A DNA stretch of 64,000 bases from Ypsolopha sequella (GCA_934047225.1 OW203991.1:5704001-5768000); one strand, 5' to 3'. Shown: positions 44,821 through 54,680, counted from the stretch's first letter. The notes: a model not told the origin generated them from the sequence alone. Translations and numbers: made by a program.

Positions 44821-44908
44821 CTCCTTTCTTTGCCCCCGCTTCAAAATTTCGTTATTCTCTGTCTTATTTTTACTTTTCTATTCTTATTTTAAAACCAATG
44901 GTTTTAAC

Positions 44909-44920
44909 GCCGGGGGCAAA
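44909..44920 (+). promoter_or_regulatory. Polypurine tract
   Basis: The purine-rich CCGGGGGCAAA stretch lies immediately before the 3' LTR and would prime plus-strand DNA synthesis. It is short and contains one C within the run. Confidence 0.6.
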
Positions 44921-45385
44921 TGTTCGCGCCACTTCTTGTGGCTCTCATACTGCGGGGTAGTTGTGAATTAATATTTTCAACTGTCATTTTCGCTGCATCT
45001 CCACCCGCTTAGTTTTGGACGCAAATCAAGCAGTCGTCAATCAGAAGCCTTTCACGCCGGAGGTATACGCTGATTGTCATTCGACTAGGTCCTACCTCGA
45101 CCCTACCGCCCGCCATTTTGAGATCGCACCCGCTGTGCGCCTCATTTTCATCTATTACTATTACGAAGAAGATTAGCCGAGAAGAGCGCAACCAGGCACG
45201 AAGAGGAAGAAGAAAACCATCTTGGAGAACACCAGAGACTTGGTGGCTCAGGCGAAGCGTGGTTTGTGGTGCATGCAGCTCCTTCCCAAGGTCAGATCTT
45301 TCATCTTCGTAATTATTTCTCTTCACTTCCCGCTATTTTTAAAACCTATGGTGATACAAAGCACTGCCGTCATATCGCGTGCTCA
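44921..45385 (+). repeat. BEL/Pao 3' LTR
   Basis: 465 bp, the same length as the 5' LTR and no difference seen on comparison. Followed by the ACAAT target duplication. Confidence 0.95.
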
Positions 45386-45390
45386 ACAAT

Positions 45391-45524
45391 TTTATTTTAT
45401 ATTTACATAACATGAATTTAAAATTCCCCACTCTTAGGCAAAAAGTTTTTCGGTTGGTATCTACTAGAACGGATAAGTTAACTATTACCCTCACTACAAA
45501 AATGTGTTAGTGTCATTGATCGCA
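45391..45524 (+). other. Flank right of the BEL element
   Basis: Resumes the target sequence after ACAAT. The piece ACTACAAAAATGTGTTAGTGTCATTGATCGCACTGG resembles the complement of 48275-48315, so the Penelope-like copy appears to continue here. Confidence 0.45.
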
Positions 45525-45652
45525 CTGGCTGATGTAAACTATTTATTGTGTAATGATCTTATATTAATTCCTTTGATAATGCCATAAAGGCGAAACCGGT
45601 CAGGAAGTATTAAATAAATTTGTGGGATAGTACAAGTGATTTTCTGTTCATT
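45525..45652 (+). mobile_element. Penelope-terminus-like module, right of the BEL element
   Basis: CTGATGTAAACTATTTATTG, CCTTTGATAATGCCATAAAG and GCGAAACCGGTCAGGAAGTA, ending AGTACAAGTGATTTTCTGTTC. Mirror image of 38245-38375. Confidence 0.6.
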
Positions 45653-46109
45653 ATATAATATCTTTTAATACTTTAAATTAATATCGACTATAATTCTTAG
45701 GATGTCTGTCTTCTCAAATATGATTAGGTATTACGAAGGGATGGAAAAAATAACAGATTATTTTCTCTGTAACGAGTTTTGGGAAAGAATTTCGAAATAA
45801 ATTTCATAATCTTCTCTTTGTCAGCAAGGTTCTAGGAAAAAGTTGAGCAGATACAAATATTTGAGTTTCGCGAAAGCCAAGAGGATTAGTGATTAAAAAC
45901 GAATTATGTGCTTTCGTTGTTTTTGTTTCAATATAAAACTAATGAGAATTTTTAAATTAGAAAACTCCGCTTCGTCAGTCGCACCTGAAAACTGTATAAA
46001 AGCGATTTAGCAGCCGGATTGTGAAAAACCCGCCTTTTTCTAATTAATCGAAACAGAACACGTATATTCAAAATTTACTCAATAGTTCCTCAACAAAACC
46101 TTATTACAT
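45653..46109 (-). repeat. Interval ending in a repeat shared with 51180-51345
   Basis: 45965-46105 (GCAGCCGGATTGTGAAAAACCCGC, TTTCTAATTAATCGAAACAG, AACAAAACCTTATTAC) is the reverse-strand counterpart of 51190-51340. The left part is featureless. Confidence 0.55.
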
Positions 46110-46772
46110 TGACGCCAATAGTTCAGTGTTAGTGAGGTTTATAAAGCATTAGTCTGAAATTTAATGCACAATTAGTCATGATCTTGTCCAAACGAAGTTA
46201 AGGGGCTTTGGTATCGCCAAAGGGTTCTTTCTTAAGCCTACTCCTCGTTTCTAGCCAAACCAAAAAAATTGAAAAAAATTTATATGAATTATCAACTCTA
46301 ACACAATGTATGCAACATAATTTCTTTTTTATACCACCAAAACTTCTACATGAAAAAAAATCCAACCTAATGTTGTTTTTTGGCTTGAATTCCCTACTGC
46401 TCATATGCGGCTTGGTCGATTTAATTCATGTATGCTTTGAGTAATAGATAAATTTGATAGCTATAAACATAACATATGATCATTGAATCAAACAATCACG
46501 TCCATGTGAAAAGTACTACTTTCTCCTATTTCGCCCTATCAAGGACGCAGCGAGCGTCGTAACAGCCACTATGTATTACGCGCTGATATGAACGTTATTT
46601 CAATGTAGTCTTCGTCGATATTCGTACCGACAAACATCGAGCTGCTAATTTGGTGACACTAATCGCCTTAAAACAGCATTTTAAGTTGGTTTTGAGAAGA
46701 TCATGACTATTGTGTATACAATTTCAAACTCTTGTTTTATAAACCTCACTAACACTGAACTATTGGCGTCAA
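46110..46772. mobile_element. Palindromic MITE split by a nested TTAA element
   Basis: Outer arms GACGCCAATAGTTCAGTGTTAGTGAGGTTTATAAA (46110) and its complement (ending 46772) define a host MITE. Its inner arms AGTCATGATCTTGTCCAAA and TTTGAGAAGATCATGACT also pair once the nested element at 46198-46671 is ignored. Confidence 0.75.
46198..46671 (-). mobile_element. TTAA-bounded family T3, nested copy
   Basis: Runs TTAAGGGGCTTTGG to GACACTAATCGCCTTAA, the reverse of the 14778-15253 element. The TTAA at each edge is consistent with a piggyBac-type target duplication inside the host MITE. Confidence 0.8.
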
Positions 46773-46909
46773 TTGCCACAAATCAAAATGCTTTTCATTT
46801 TTAAATTTCTAAACAAGAAAAACAAAGTTAAGTTATGCACTTTGCGCTAAGCTACTGAAGTTTAACCTTAAGTTATAAAAATCTAATTTTAAACCTTTTG
46901 TGCAGTATC

Positions 46910-46983
46910 CACCATCAAACTATCGACTGAAATCGGAAGCGAAATCGATACGCTTCCGATTTAAGTCGATAGTTTTGATGGTA
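46910..46983. repeat. Short near-perfect hairpin
   Basis: CACCATCAAACTATCGACTG and AAATCGGAAGCG pair with CGCTTCCGATTTAAGTCGATAGTTTTGATGG around a loop of about 10 bases. Confidence 0.7.
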
Positions 46984-47058
46984 GTAACTAAAAATAATCG
47001 ATTTATATCAGTTAACAACCGAAATCGGTAGGATAGCGACCGCTATCTTTGTCTAGAC

Positions 47059-47530
47059 CAGCGGGCCTATTGTGTATCTCTAGTTGCCTTCTGGACTGGG
47101 TGTCTGTCATCAAAAACATAGATATACTATCGAATTCCGATGTCCTAAGGATATTTTCGCACTTGAAGTGACGACACAGATTGTTAATAGTTCAATACCC
47201 ACTAAAGTCAATTTTGAAATTTCAGTTTTTAGCTATGTTTTTGATGATAGGCACCTCGTGCAGTTGGCAACTAAAGATACACAATAGGGGGGCAGGGGTC
47301 AGCAACCGGCGGCCCGTGAAATACTTAGGTGTGGCCCGCAAGGTTCGCAATCACTGCATGATAACTATATTTGGTAGTAGATATTTGTGTGAGCGACATT
47401 TTCCATTCTAAACTATCTAAAAAGCAAGCATTGTTCTCATATTTAGACGCAATACTGCACAAAATGCGGCCCTCGCTGATCCACTGGTAGCATGTGTGGC
47501 CCTCCTATATCATAAGGTTGCCGACCCCTG
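47059..47530. mobile_element. hAT-type MITE with an inner palindromic insertion
   Basis: GTCTAGAC at 47051-47058 recurs at 47531-47538, an exact 8-bp duplication. The right end GGTTGCCGACCCCTG and the body match the 10537-10908 hAT element. At the left only CAGCGGG is seen before a palindromic insert (47065-47288: CCTATTGTGTATCTCTAGTTGCC ... GGCAACTAAAGATACACAATAGG). A second CAGGGGTC start follows at 47293. The insert therefore landed in the last bases of the hAT end and duplicated about 8 bp of it. Confidence 0.75.
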
Positions 47531-47545
47531 GTCTAGACTGCAGGG

Positions 47546-47715
47546 CCTGGGGCTCTACCGCGTAATTCTCATTTGTATCAACTTCAAGCAAATGCATGCG
47601 AAATTCAACGCGTGCAAAAGAGATGGCATGTTAGGCGGGCGTCGTCGCACGCACGACAAATTTCAATCTCAAGTTGATGTTGATGAAAATGGGAATTACG
47701 CGGTAGACCCACTGG
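47546..47715. repeat. Palindromic element of about 170 bp
   Basis: CCTGGGGCTCTACCGCGTAATTCTCATTT at the left pairs with AAATGGGAATTACGCGGTAGACCCACTGG at the right. Inner arms around ATCAACTTCAAGC and CTCAAGTTGATG also pair. Confidence 0.65.
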
Positions 47716-47762
47716 TCTCAGAGTTTTCATTTAACACACCTAGATACCGCACCCAGCACATA

Positions 47763-47911
47763 CCAGGTCCTCTAAAAAGGCCGCTTTGGATGAATCATGT
47801 TATGATTCCGTTCTAATGCCGTCTCTTTTGCTCGCGTGAAATAACTCTGACTCCATCCTACTTTCAAATCATTTCATGATTCACCCGAGTCGGCCTTTTT
47901 AGCTCCCCAGG
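47763..47911. repeat. Palindromic element of about 150 bp
   Basis: CCAGGTCCTCTAAAAAGGCCGCTTTGGATGAATCATG pairs imperfectly with CATGATTCACCCGAGTCGGCCTTTTTAGCTCCCCAGG. Confidence 0.6.
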
Positions 47912-48009
47912 TACTTTGTTACATGTGCCAACTGTGCGCACAAACTACGCACAAAACTCCCCCCTTATTAGACTTGCTCGTGAGTACAATATAAACTTTT
48001 ATTGAGTAG

Positions 48010-48121
48010 AATCATTTAATTCGCTTAGATTAAATTATGTTAAGGTGTATTAATTCGAAAACCATTTCGAGATTTTGGTTTAATAAGCTGTATTTAAAAA
48101 CTTCTGGTCTACAAAACCAGG
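48010..48121 (-). repeat. Dispersed repeat family R2, terminal fragment
   Basis: Complement of the right end of copies 1 and 2 (TTATGTTAAGGTGTATTAATTCGAAAACCATTTCGAG). Confidence 0.6.
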
Positions 48122-48146
48122 GTACCAATAAAATTATTTGACATTA

Positions 48147-48320
48147 TGAACAGAAAATCACTTGTACTATCCTACAATTTACGAAGAACTTCCTGCCCGG
48201 TTTCGCCTTTATAGCATTATCAAAGGAAATATTTAACTTAGATCTTAATTACACAATAAAACAATGTTGTTTCCATCAGTGCGGTCAATGACACTAGCAC
48301 TTTTTGTGTTAGTATTATTT
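48147..48320 (-). mobile_element. Penelope-terminus-like module, third copy
   Basis: On the minus strand it reads CTTTGATAATGCTATAAAGGCGAAACCGGGCAGG and ATAGTACAAGTGATTTTCTG, close to 38245-38375 and 45525-45652. Confidence 0.55.
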
Positions 48321-48586
48321 GACACTTTGACACTAAAAAAACTCCTACACCTCCTCGGGGATTCATGTCGTATCGGTATCGGTACATTGTCAAATAACTC
48401 CAATTTAAAGGACTTAACTCTCTTCGTCGAATTGGTACTCGTATATTAACTATAGTAATTTATTGGAATGAAATCTTATTTCACGGAGTTTACTCGATTT
48501 TCCGCCATCTTGCTCGTACAAGGATAAATTTGGGTTGTGATTGAGTATCTAAAACGTATTCTTCATCGGAGTTTCTTTCTTTTTGG
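48321..48586. other. Interval without recognised feature
   Basis: No gene or repeat recognised. Confidence 0.4.
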
Positions 48587-48800
48587 GTTCCGTAACTCAA
48601 AGTGAAAAAACGGCACCTTATTGGATCACATTGTTGTCCGTCTGTCCGTCCGTCTGTCTATCAAGACCATTTTTCTCGAGTCCCTTATGAAATATCAAGT
48701 TGAAACTGATACCTCCTCCAGAAGTATACGGTCCCATGTTGCTGCAAAATATCAGGCTTCTAACTTGACGTGAAAAAAAGTTATTGCATTTCCAGTTGAC
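48587..48800 (+). mobile_element. GGGTTCCGTA-type repeat, left-end copy
   Basis: GGGTTCCGTAACTCAAAGTG, ACGGCACCTTATTGGATCAC, GTCCGTCTGTCCGTCCGTCT and AAATATCAGGCTTCTAACTTG. This is the typical form of the family in Lepidoptera. The right end is missing. Confidence 0.65.
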
Positions 48801-48884
48801 TTAGAAACTTGAAAGTATTATCACATGATTAGCACACATAAGACAAAATCTGAAAATTACAAATATTTATTTAGGAATTTATAA

Positions 48885-49365
48885 GAGACCTCCGAGTCCA
48901 CTTGAACAATCCGGCGTTTATATGTATTTATGTATGTTTGTCCGACGATAATTCGAGTATCGTTTATCGGAACGTCATAAAATTTGGTAGGCAAGTAAAT
49001 GAGACAAAAATAATTTTTAACTTCAAACATGAGCCAAATCGGTCAAGAGGTTGGGTTGGGGTTGGGGGTCCGCGAGTTCACAGTTCGGGGCGAACTTCTA
49101 GTGTATAAAGTGCTCATTGAACGAGCGAGCAAACTTCTCCGAGTCCACTTGAACAATCCGACGTTTGTATGTATGTATAAAAGTTTGGCCGACGATAATT
49201 CGAGTATCGTTGATTGGTACGTCATGAAATTTGGTAGGCAAGTAAATAAGACAAAAATACTTTTTTATCCCGAATTTAAATTAAATCGGTCAAGGGGTTG
49301 CCGAGATATGGGGTTGTAAAAGGTACATCGCGAGTTCACAGTTCGGGGGCGAACTACTAGCACAA
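48885..49365 (+). repeat. Dispersed repeat (GTCCGACGATA family), tandem dimer
   Basis: Two consecutive copies: GTCCGACGATAATTCGAGTA at 48939 and GCCGACGATAATTCGAGTAT near 49187. Each is followed by ATGAAATTTGGTAGGCAAG-like sequence and TTCACAGTTCGGGG. Matches 25150-25385 and 26515-26740. Confidence 0.7.
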
Positions 49366-49401
49366 AATAGATACTACCAGAAGGCTGACTCCAAACAACG
49401 G

Positions 49402-49532
49402 GCAAAAACAGACGCACATGTGCATACACGCGTACGTATGATGATCTCGGCAGAATTTCGTATTGACATTCGACCGACTTCGACCGAGATCGTCGTACGT
49501 ACGCGTCTATGTGTGCGTGCACCTGTTTTCGC
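49402..49532. repeat. Imperfect hairpin of about 130 bp with GTACGTACG-rich stem
   Basis: GCAAAAACAG...CGCGTACGTATGATGATCTCGG pairs with CCGAGATCGTCGTACGTACGCG...CTGTTTTCGC. Long stem, loop of about 25 bases. Confidence 0.65.
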
Positions 49533-49589
49533 TAGTTATGCGGAGTGAACATTCTGTAAGTGGTTATTTTGTACTACTAGTAACACCAC

Positions 49590-49765
49590 GCCCAATAAAC
49601 AGCCTGCCCAGTGTGTGTGAGTCAATCATCTTGTATTATACTAAACCTCATTGGTATGAGTGTGAGCATTACTTCCAAGAGGACCACCATGAGTAGGTAA
49701 GCGTTGGGAAGGCCTATGTCCAGTAGAGGACAAAGACGAGCTGATGGATGAATGGATGGAAAGTG
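49590..49765 (+). mobile_element. Diverged relative of the GGAT-tail SINE-like family
   Basis: CAGCCTGCCCAGTGTGTGTGAGTC, GGCCTATGTCCAGTAGAGGAC and GAGCTGATGGATGAATGGATGG correspond to the last third of copies A-E. Confidence 0.55.
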
Positions 49766-49866
49766 TACATTTACTTTACTTCTAGATATACCTATAGGTT
49801 TAAGTAGAAATGGTATCAATAAACGCACAGAGTTTAAAAATTATAGATATTCTATCAAAATCATCT

Positions 49867-50185
49867 CCATCCATCTATCAGCCTAGTTTGTTCACTGCTG
49901 GACATAAGCCTTTCTAGGACTTTGCCACTCCCAGCGGTCATCGCGGCGAGAGCGCGGTGCCGGAACCCTCGCACCAGTGACGCCGCTGCCCGTCACCAGT
50001 CTGTTCCATATAAGGCCCGGCTATTAGGGATGGATATACCGCCATCCATCGGTCCCAGGCATGGTGGGCTTCCTGCTTTTTTGCCTGTAAGCTGTCCTCT
50101 TACTCTCCCCCGAATTACTTCGAGGGGGTCTCCAAGTAAGATGGTGGTACCTTCACAGTCGAGCCCGGCATCAGCTCTACCACCT
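49867..50185 (-). mobile_element. SINE-like GGAT-tail family, copy D
   Basis: (CCAT)n at the left, AGCTCTACCACCT at the right. Part of the middle (the GGAAGAATTGCCC...GCAGGCGGGTTGG region) is deleted relative to copies B and E. Confidence 0.7.
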
Positions 50186-50678
50186 GTATCAAAAATAATA
50201 ATGTTTAATTGTTTACCTTAAACCAAGCCATGGTTGAGTCATCATAGAGCACAACCCACTCCTCCGACCAAGAGTTCCACAGATATTTACCTGAAACAAT
50301 TCGTAATGCACATTAAATAAAAGACTGCTGCAGAATTATGGATTCTCGTCTCGATAACAATTGATTTACAATAGACTTGCAGCACGATTGTGGATCGAAT
50401 CCAACTCAAAGGTAAAAACAATATACCCCTTTTTAGGGTCTAAGGGCATAGAAGGAACCCAGGCTGCACAAGTAAAACAAGATCTTTGGCTCTCGATAAT
50501 TTCGCGAAACCGGTTATTTGATCTCGCATGAAAATAATACTGAATAAAAACGTAACTGAAGAAAGCTGATAAAAGATGTGCAAATAGATCTCGCGTACCG
50601 AGAATTATGTAATTTATTATTATAGTAAGTTGATAATAAATATTTTTACCTTAAAAGCATTTTTAACCGTTTTATTAT
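50186..50678. other. Interval without recognised feature
   Basis: AT-rich, nothing recognised. Confidence 0.45.
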
Positions 50679-50941
50679 ACAAGGTGACTTTTTGATGATC
50701 GTCCAAATTCATACTGGAGGCATGATAAGTGATCAGTATCTTGGATCAATAACAATTTTTGTGAAATTTGTAAAATCAAATTTCGGCTTCCCATAGAAAT
50801 TCACTTCCAGTTCCGAGTGAATCACTATGGGGATTCGAAATTTCATTTTACGAATTTTACAAAAATTGCTATTGATCCATGATACTGATCACTTACCAAG
50901 CCACCAGTATGAATTTGGACGATGATCAAAAATCACCTTGT
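50679..50941. mobile_element. Long palindromic MITE (ACAAGGTGA family), copy 2
   Basis: ACAAGGTGACTTTTTGATGATCGTCCAAATTC at the left mirrors GAATTTGGACGATGATCAAAAATCACCTTGT at the right, with flanking TAT. Best-preserved copy of the family. Confidence 0.85.
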
Positions 50942-50984
50942 ATATATATATACAGATTCTTACGAATATTTAGTAGAAATTAAA

Positions 50985-51060
50985 TAAAAAAGAAAATTTT
51001 CGATATATATTTCGACCCACTTGGGATCGTCGTCAGTCGAATATCATTATGGTAATTAAT
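50985..51060 (-). ncRNA. Hammerhead-like motif (putative, unproven)
   Basis: On the minus strand: TTCGACTGACGA, then C, a GATCC/GGGTC stem with a CAAGT loop, then GAAATATA. This has the CTGANGA...stem...GAAA order of a hammerhead core, but one unpaired C sits between CTGACGA and the stem and helix III is not evident. Same layout at 30506-30534. Confidence 0.3.
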
Positions 51061-51179
51061 TTTAAAAGTTTCTTATCGGATTTTTGTACATTAGAATTTC
51101 TCAATAATAAGATTTCAAAATATTTTAAATTCTAATTTACAGACACCAATGGAAACCACTTTGCGATGGCAGCATACGC

Positions 51180-51345
51180 AATATATAAGTAATAAGGTTT
51201 TGTTGAATAACTATTAAGTGAATTTTGAATGTAAGTGTTTTATTTTGATTAATTAGAAAAAAGCGGGTTTTTCACAATCCGGCTGCGAAACCGCTCTCTC
51301 AGTGATAACTGATAAGATAACTGTTTCAAGTTTCACGAAGTGCCG
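51180..51345 (+). repeat. Dispersed repeat shared with 45965-46105
   Basis: AATAAGGTTTTGTTG, GATTAATTAGAAAAAAGCGG and GTTTTTCACAATCCGGCTGC match the complement of the earlier copy. Confidence 0.55.
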
Positions 51346-51599
51346 ACAATCGCATTTTGTTACTAATTTATTATTTTATTATTTTAATTTTAGTTTGTAT
51401 TTCATTCACAGTGCTACTGATATAATTGACATTACATTTAAATGTAAATAAGCACCTCTGTCGCCGGTTTTTGGAATAACGTTAGTAGTATTAGTTAGTA
51501 AACATACGCGGCGCACACATAGATTCACCCGTCTTCATACAACCAAAATAACACCGTATTTCTATGTAGCTTAGATGTAAAATACCAAACACATGAGTG

Positions 51600-51705
51600 T
51601 TGCAATGGACAAAATATTGTCTAAATATTTCATGGTAAGGTTGAAATTTTATTTACCACAAGGTTTATTCTGTAAATATCACAGTAAATACATGTTTAAA
51701 TTAGT
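51600..51705 (+). repeat. Dispersed repeat shared with 12440-12572
   Basis: ATATTTCATGGTAAGGTTGA...CATGTTTAAATTA nearly identical to the earlier copy. A 25-bp segment after GACAAAATATTGTCTAA is missing here. Confidence 0.55.
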
Positions 51706-52208
51706 TACGAGTGAAATGAAATTCTTTTGGATGTCTTATTTGCGTTATTTGAAGAGTTAGAACAATTTGCCATGCTACAATACACCATTTTTACAATAAT
51801 GTTTGTTCTAAGGCGTTCGGTTGAGAAATGAGAGGCCCGCGGGTACGTAGTAATACTTTATATTCTCTGCCGCGGGTTATGTCTTGACGTATTGATCAAA
51901 TCGGTGCGTCGCAGTCACGGCTTTCATGGCATTTCTATTCATTATTAATAGTTTTGTGGCGCAACCCGAACTTTGAATGAGCGTTTCGGTTCGAGATGAC
52001 CACTTCCCTATATGACCACTTCTCTATATGACCAATTCCCTGTATGTCCCTGGAGATCACATTGGTGTTTTTTCGTGTTCATTGTGTGAGTTCACAAAAG
52101 CAACGTTATATTGTTTGTGCTATCTTTAATTTGTGTAGTATTTTTGATTTATTGTGCATTTAGATAACTATCTGTGTTTTTTTTTTTGTTATTTCGTGTA
52201 TTTTTGGC
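51706..52208. other. Interval upstream of an unassigned frame
   Basis: Contains the repeated GACCACTTCCCTATATGACCACTTCTCTATATGACC near 51997-52033 (three short direct repeats). No gene recognised. Confidence 0.4.
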
Positions 52209-52226
52209 TTGTTGGTTATTTTATAT

Positions 52227-52642
52227 ATGTCGCAGACCCAACTAACGCCGTCTATCGAGCCTAGTCGGAAACGTCAAGTAGTTTACTTGGGTATGGTCGA
52301 TACAGCGATGGCAACACTAGTTTCCGGTTGTCTGACGTTTTTGACGTTTCGTTTGTCGGTGCAGTGCGGCCCGTCATCATTCTGTTGGAGAACGCCGAGA
52401 CATGGCCGAGACGAACGGTCATTGCTTTGAGGGTGCGTCGCTGTATTGAACTTACCGCGTTTCTCGACCAAGTAATCCAAATCTATCCGTCTGATCGTTG
52501 GTTGTTTCCTGTTAATTTGTTTGCAACAGTGAAAATAGACGTCTGTACTAAACAACCGAACTATTATTTTGAGGTTATTGCCATGTCTGACACACCTGAC
52601 AACGAACCCTCCTTCCCGCCTTCGTCATATATTTTATTTTAG
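52227..52642 (+). CDS. Unassigned coding-like region, two overlapping frames
   Basis: An ATG at 52227 opens MSQTQLTPSIEPSRKRQVVY and then LGMVDTAMATLVSG, closing at 52430. The overlapping +1 frame from 52328 (TTG, no ATG) reads through VRRCIELTAFLDQVIQIYPS and ends SFPPSSYILF at 52642. The composition is richer in GC and codon-like structure than the flanks. The two frames could be one protein broken by a frameshift near 52330-52430 or joined by splicing. No family was recognised. The long T-rich leader before the ATG is also seen in retroelement leaders. Low certainty. Confidence 0.3.
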
Positions 52643-52888
52643 ATGTACTTAATTGTGCCTGCACTACATTTGGTTTCCAACCTGTAATAATAATGTTAGT
52701 TGTTAAAAATAAATCTATCATCGAAAAGCTAGTAAGGGAAAGAATGAGATGGTGTTCACATAGGTGTTGTGTGCGTGTATCACTCACACGAACCCCAAAA
52801 TCGCGAAACAAATGATGCAATTCGATTCCTTGGATTGTGACAATGATGAACGGCATAAACAATATGAGTTTGGATACGTGATCGCTTA
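52643..52888. other. Short interval without recognised feature
   Basis: Nothing recognised. Confidence 0.4.
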
Positions 52889-53316
52889 TTAAGGGGCTCC
52901 ACTATGCTAAACATCATTTTTGCATTGGATTCAGTTCCATTAATTTAGATGGTAAAAATTTGTCAAAAAAATAGGGCATGTTTTTTGACTCAAGACAATT
53001 ATTAATTACACTTTATAAATAAACATACTATCAAACTTATTTTAATTATCATACTTTTAAAAAATCGTGAATTTCACGAAGAAAGCGATTCAGTTTCCAT
53101 ATTTCTAAACCAGTTGAAACGAAACCAACACACACAGATGCTTACTAGCAAAAACCATACTTATTACATAAAGAAATCATAGTTAATATCCTAATGTGGC
53201 CGCAATTTCAAAATAACTGAAGTTTTGCGAGCGCGGCATCTGATTAGATCAGGATAGAATTTCAAAAACAAAAGCGTTAGAGCAGGACTGAATTTTAGCA
53301 TCGTGCAGCCCCTTAA
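52889..53316. mobile_element. TTAA-bounded MITE (TTAAGGGGCTCCACTATGC ends)
   Basis: TTAAGGGGCTCCACTATGCTAAA at the left and TTTAGCATCGTGCAGCCCCTTAA at the right are inverted with three or four mismatches, with TTAA at both edges. 428 bp. A separate family from T1-T4 here. Confidence 0.7.
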
Positions 53317-54285
53317 TTAAATAATTTAACTATGAACAAAGATTTCAAAAGTTTAGATGAGCCCTGGCACCTAATTGGCATTGTTTTTGAATTTGTTTTG
53401 AATGTGAAATGTCACACTTTTGGCTTTTTTCGTATTTATTGAAATGTAAGTGCACTTTAAAAATGCACACAACAGCATATTGAGACCCTTTTCTCGTAAA
53501 AAATCATTAAGGCGTCCAACTATCACTGTGTTCAGATGAGCACTGATTCCAAACGTGTGAGCGTCACCCATTTAAAGGTGGAAGCATTTTGGTGCTGTCA
53601 TACGAGTAGTACGGTAAGGGCTAATCTTTACTTTTGAAATCTTTGATTATGAAAGCAAAATGTTCCGCGTTTCAGAAACGTCTGATCTGTATAACGTGTC
53701 TAAACGGCCGCTGTTACTGTTTTGAGTTTGCTAAACGCAACATCATACAACGCAACTTTAAACGCGTATTGAACATCAAATTATTTTTCCGGAGAATTAA
53801 TTTTATACTAATTAATTTTATACTAAATAATTAATTCCAACCATTATCTCCTACATCTAACGTCACTCACAACCATCTCCTCATTATGATTCAAGTGTTT
53901 CAGTTTTTTTTTATCATTCATAATTATTATATTTACATATGCCCGCGTTGAAAATATAATAAATATGAAATTGCATATGAAATTGCCGTTTTCTATAAAG
54001 AATTTGAAGGAAACTCAATTTTCAGTACTAACATATTTACATTTTTTTAGGAATGACAAACCCAAATTATGTAATTTCATAAATAGCCCATCCCCCAAAT
54101 CCAAGACTCATCCCCCTAATCACGTTAGGACGAAAAATCATCGGTGAAAAGAGTGTGCACAATTGTTGACTGTTTCAGTTTTGTGTAAAATCTGGCATAG
54201 ACTGTTAGACTGTTTAGACCTTTCCTAAGAAACCTTTAATTTTTAGCGAACACGCGTTACGTACTTACAGACGGACGTTGCATTT
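53317..54285. other. About 1 kb without recognised feature
   Basis: Short frames at 53634-53834 and 53965-54147 have no known domain. Mostly AT-rich. Confidence 0.45.
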
Positions 54286-54660
54286 TATATATTTTGGCGT
54301 CGTAGAATTGGGCATAACATAATCTGCCTAGGCACATCATGAATACTATTAAAACTACAGGGATCGGTCACCTCGTTCCACTCCGCTTCTTTCGGCTCCC
54401 CAAATTTATTTGCTTACTTACATGTAAACCTTACACTCTCTTCCTCGCTCCGCTTCTCTTTGCTCCTATTTTTGTCTTTTTGTTGAAAGATTCGGTTTCA
54501 TACTTCATGTCATGATGATACAAATTCTACGACATATATGTATGTCGATGTCATATCGTACAATTCGGAATTATACAAATTGCCTAGGCATATCGTAATT
54601 CCGTTAGAACTACTAGGGGTCACCTCACTCCGCTCCGCTTCGCTCGGCTCCCAAAATGTA
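54286..54660 (+). repeat. Two related copies of a CTCCGCTTCGCTCGGCTCC-type repeat
   Basis: CTGCCTAGGCACATCATGA...AACTACAGGGATCGGTCACCTCG (54320-54395) and TTGCCTAGGCATATCGTAA...GAACTACTAGGGGTCACCTC (54579-54628) are diverged direct copies. Each is followed by CACTCCGCTTC...CGGCTCC, a motif typical of lepidopteran dispersed repeats. Confidence 0.5.
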
Positions 54661-54680
54661 TTTACATGTAAAACGAATAC

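Larger units (their letters stand above)
38545..45390 (+). mobile_element. Complete BEL/Pao LTR retrotransposon
   Basis: Structure: ACAAT target duplication (38545-38549 and 45386-45390), 5' LTR 38550-39014, primer-binding site near 39021, one Gag-Pol frame 39502-44820, purine-rich tract near 44909, 3' LTR 44921-45385. LTR ends are TG...CA. The LTRs show no difference in any stretch compared, including frames that translate identically, so insertion is recent. No envelope frame is present. The 5-bp duplication and the domain order Gag-PR-RT-RH-IN identify the BEL/Pao superfamily. All parts needed for autonomous movement appear intact. Confidence 0.95.

Noticed and set aside
47496..47816. 106-residue plus-strand frame
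   Set aside because: Spans the end of a hAT MITE and two palindromic elements, so chance is the better explanation.
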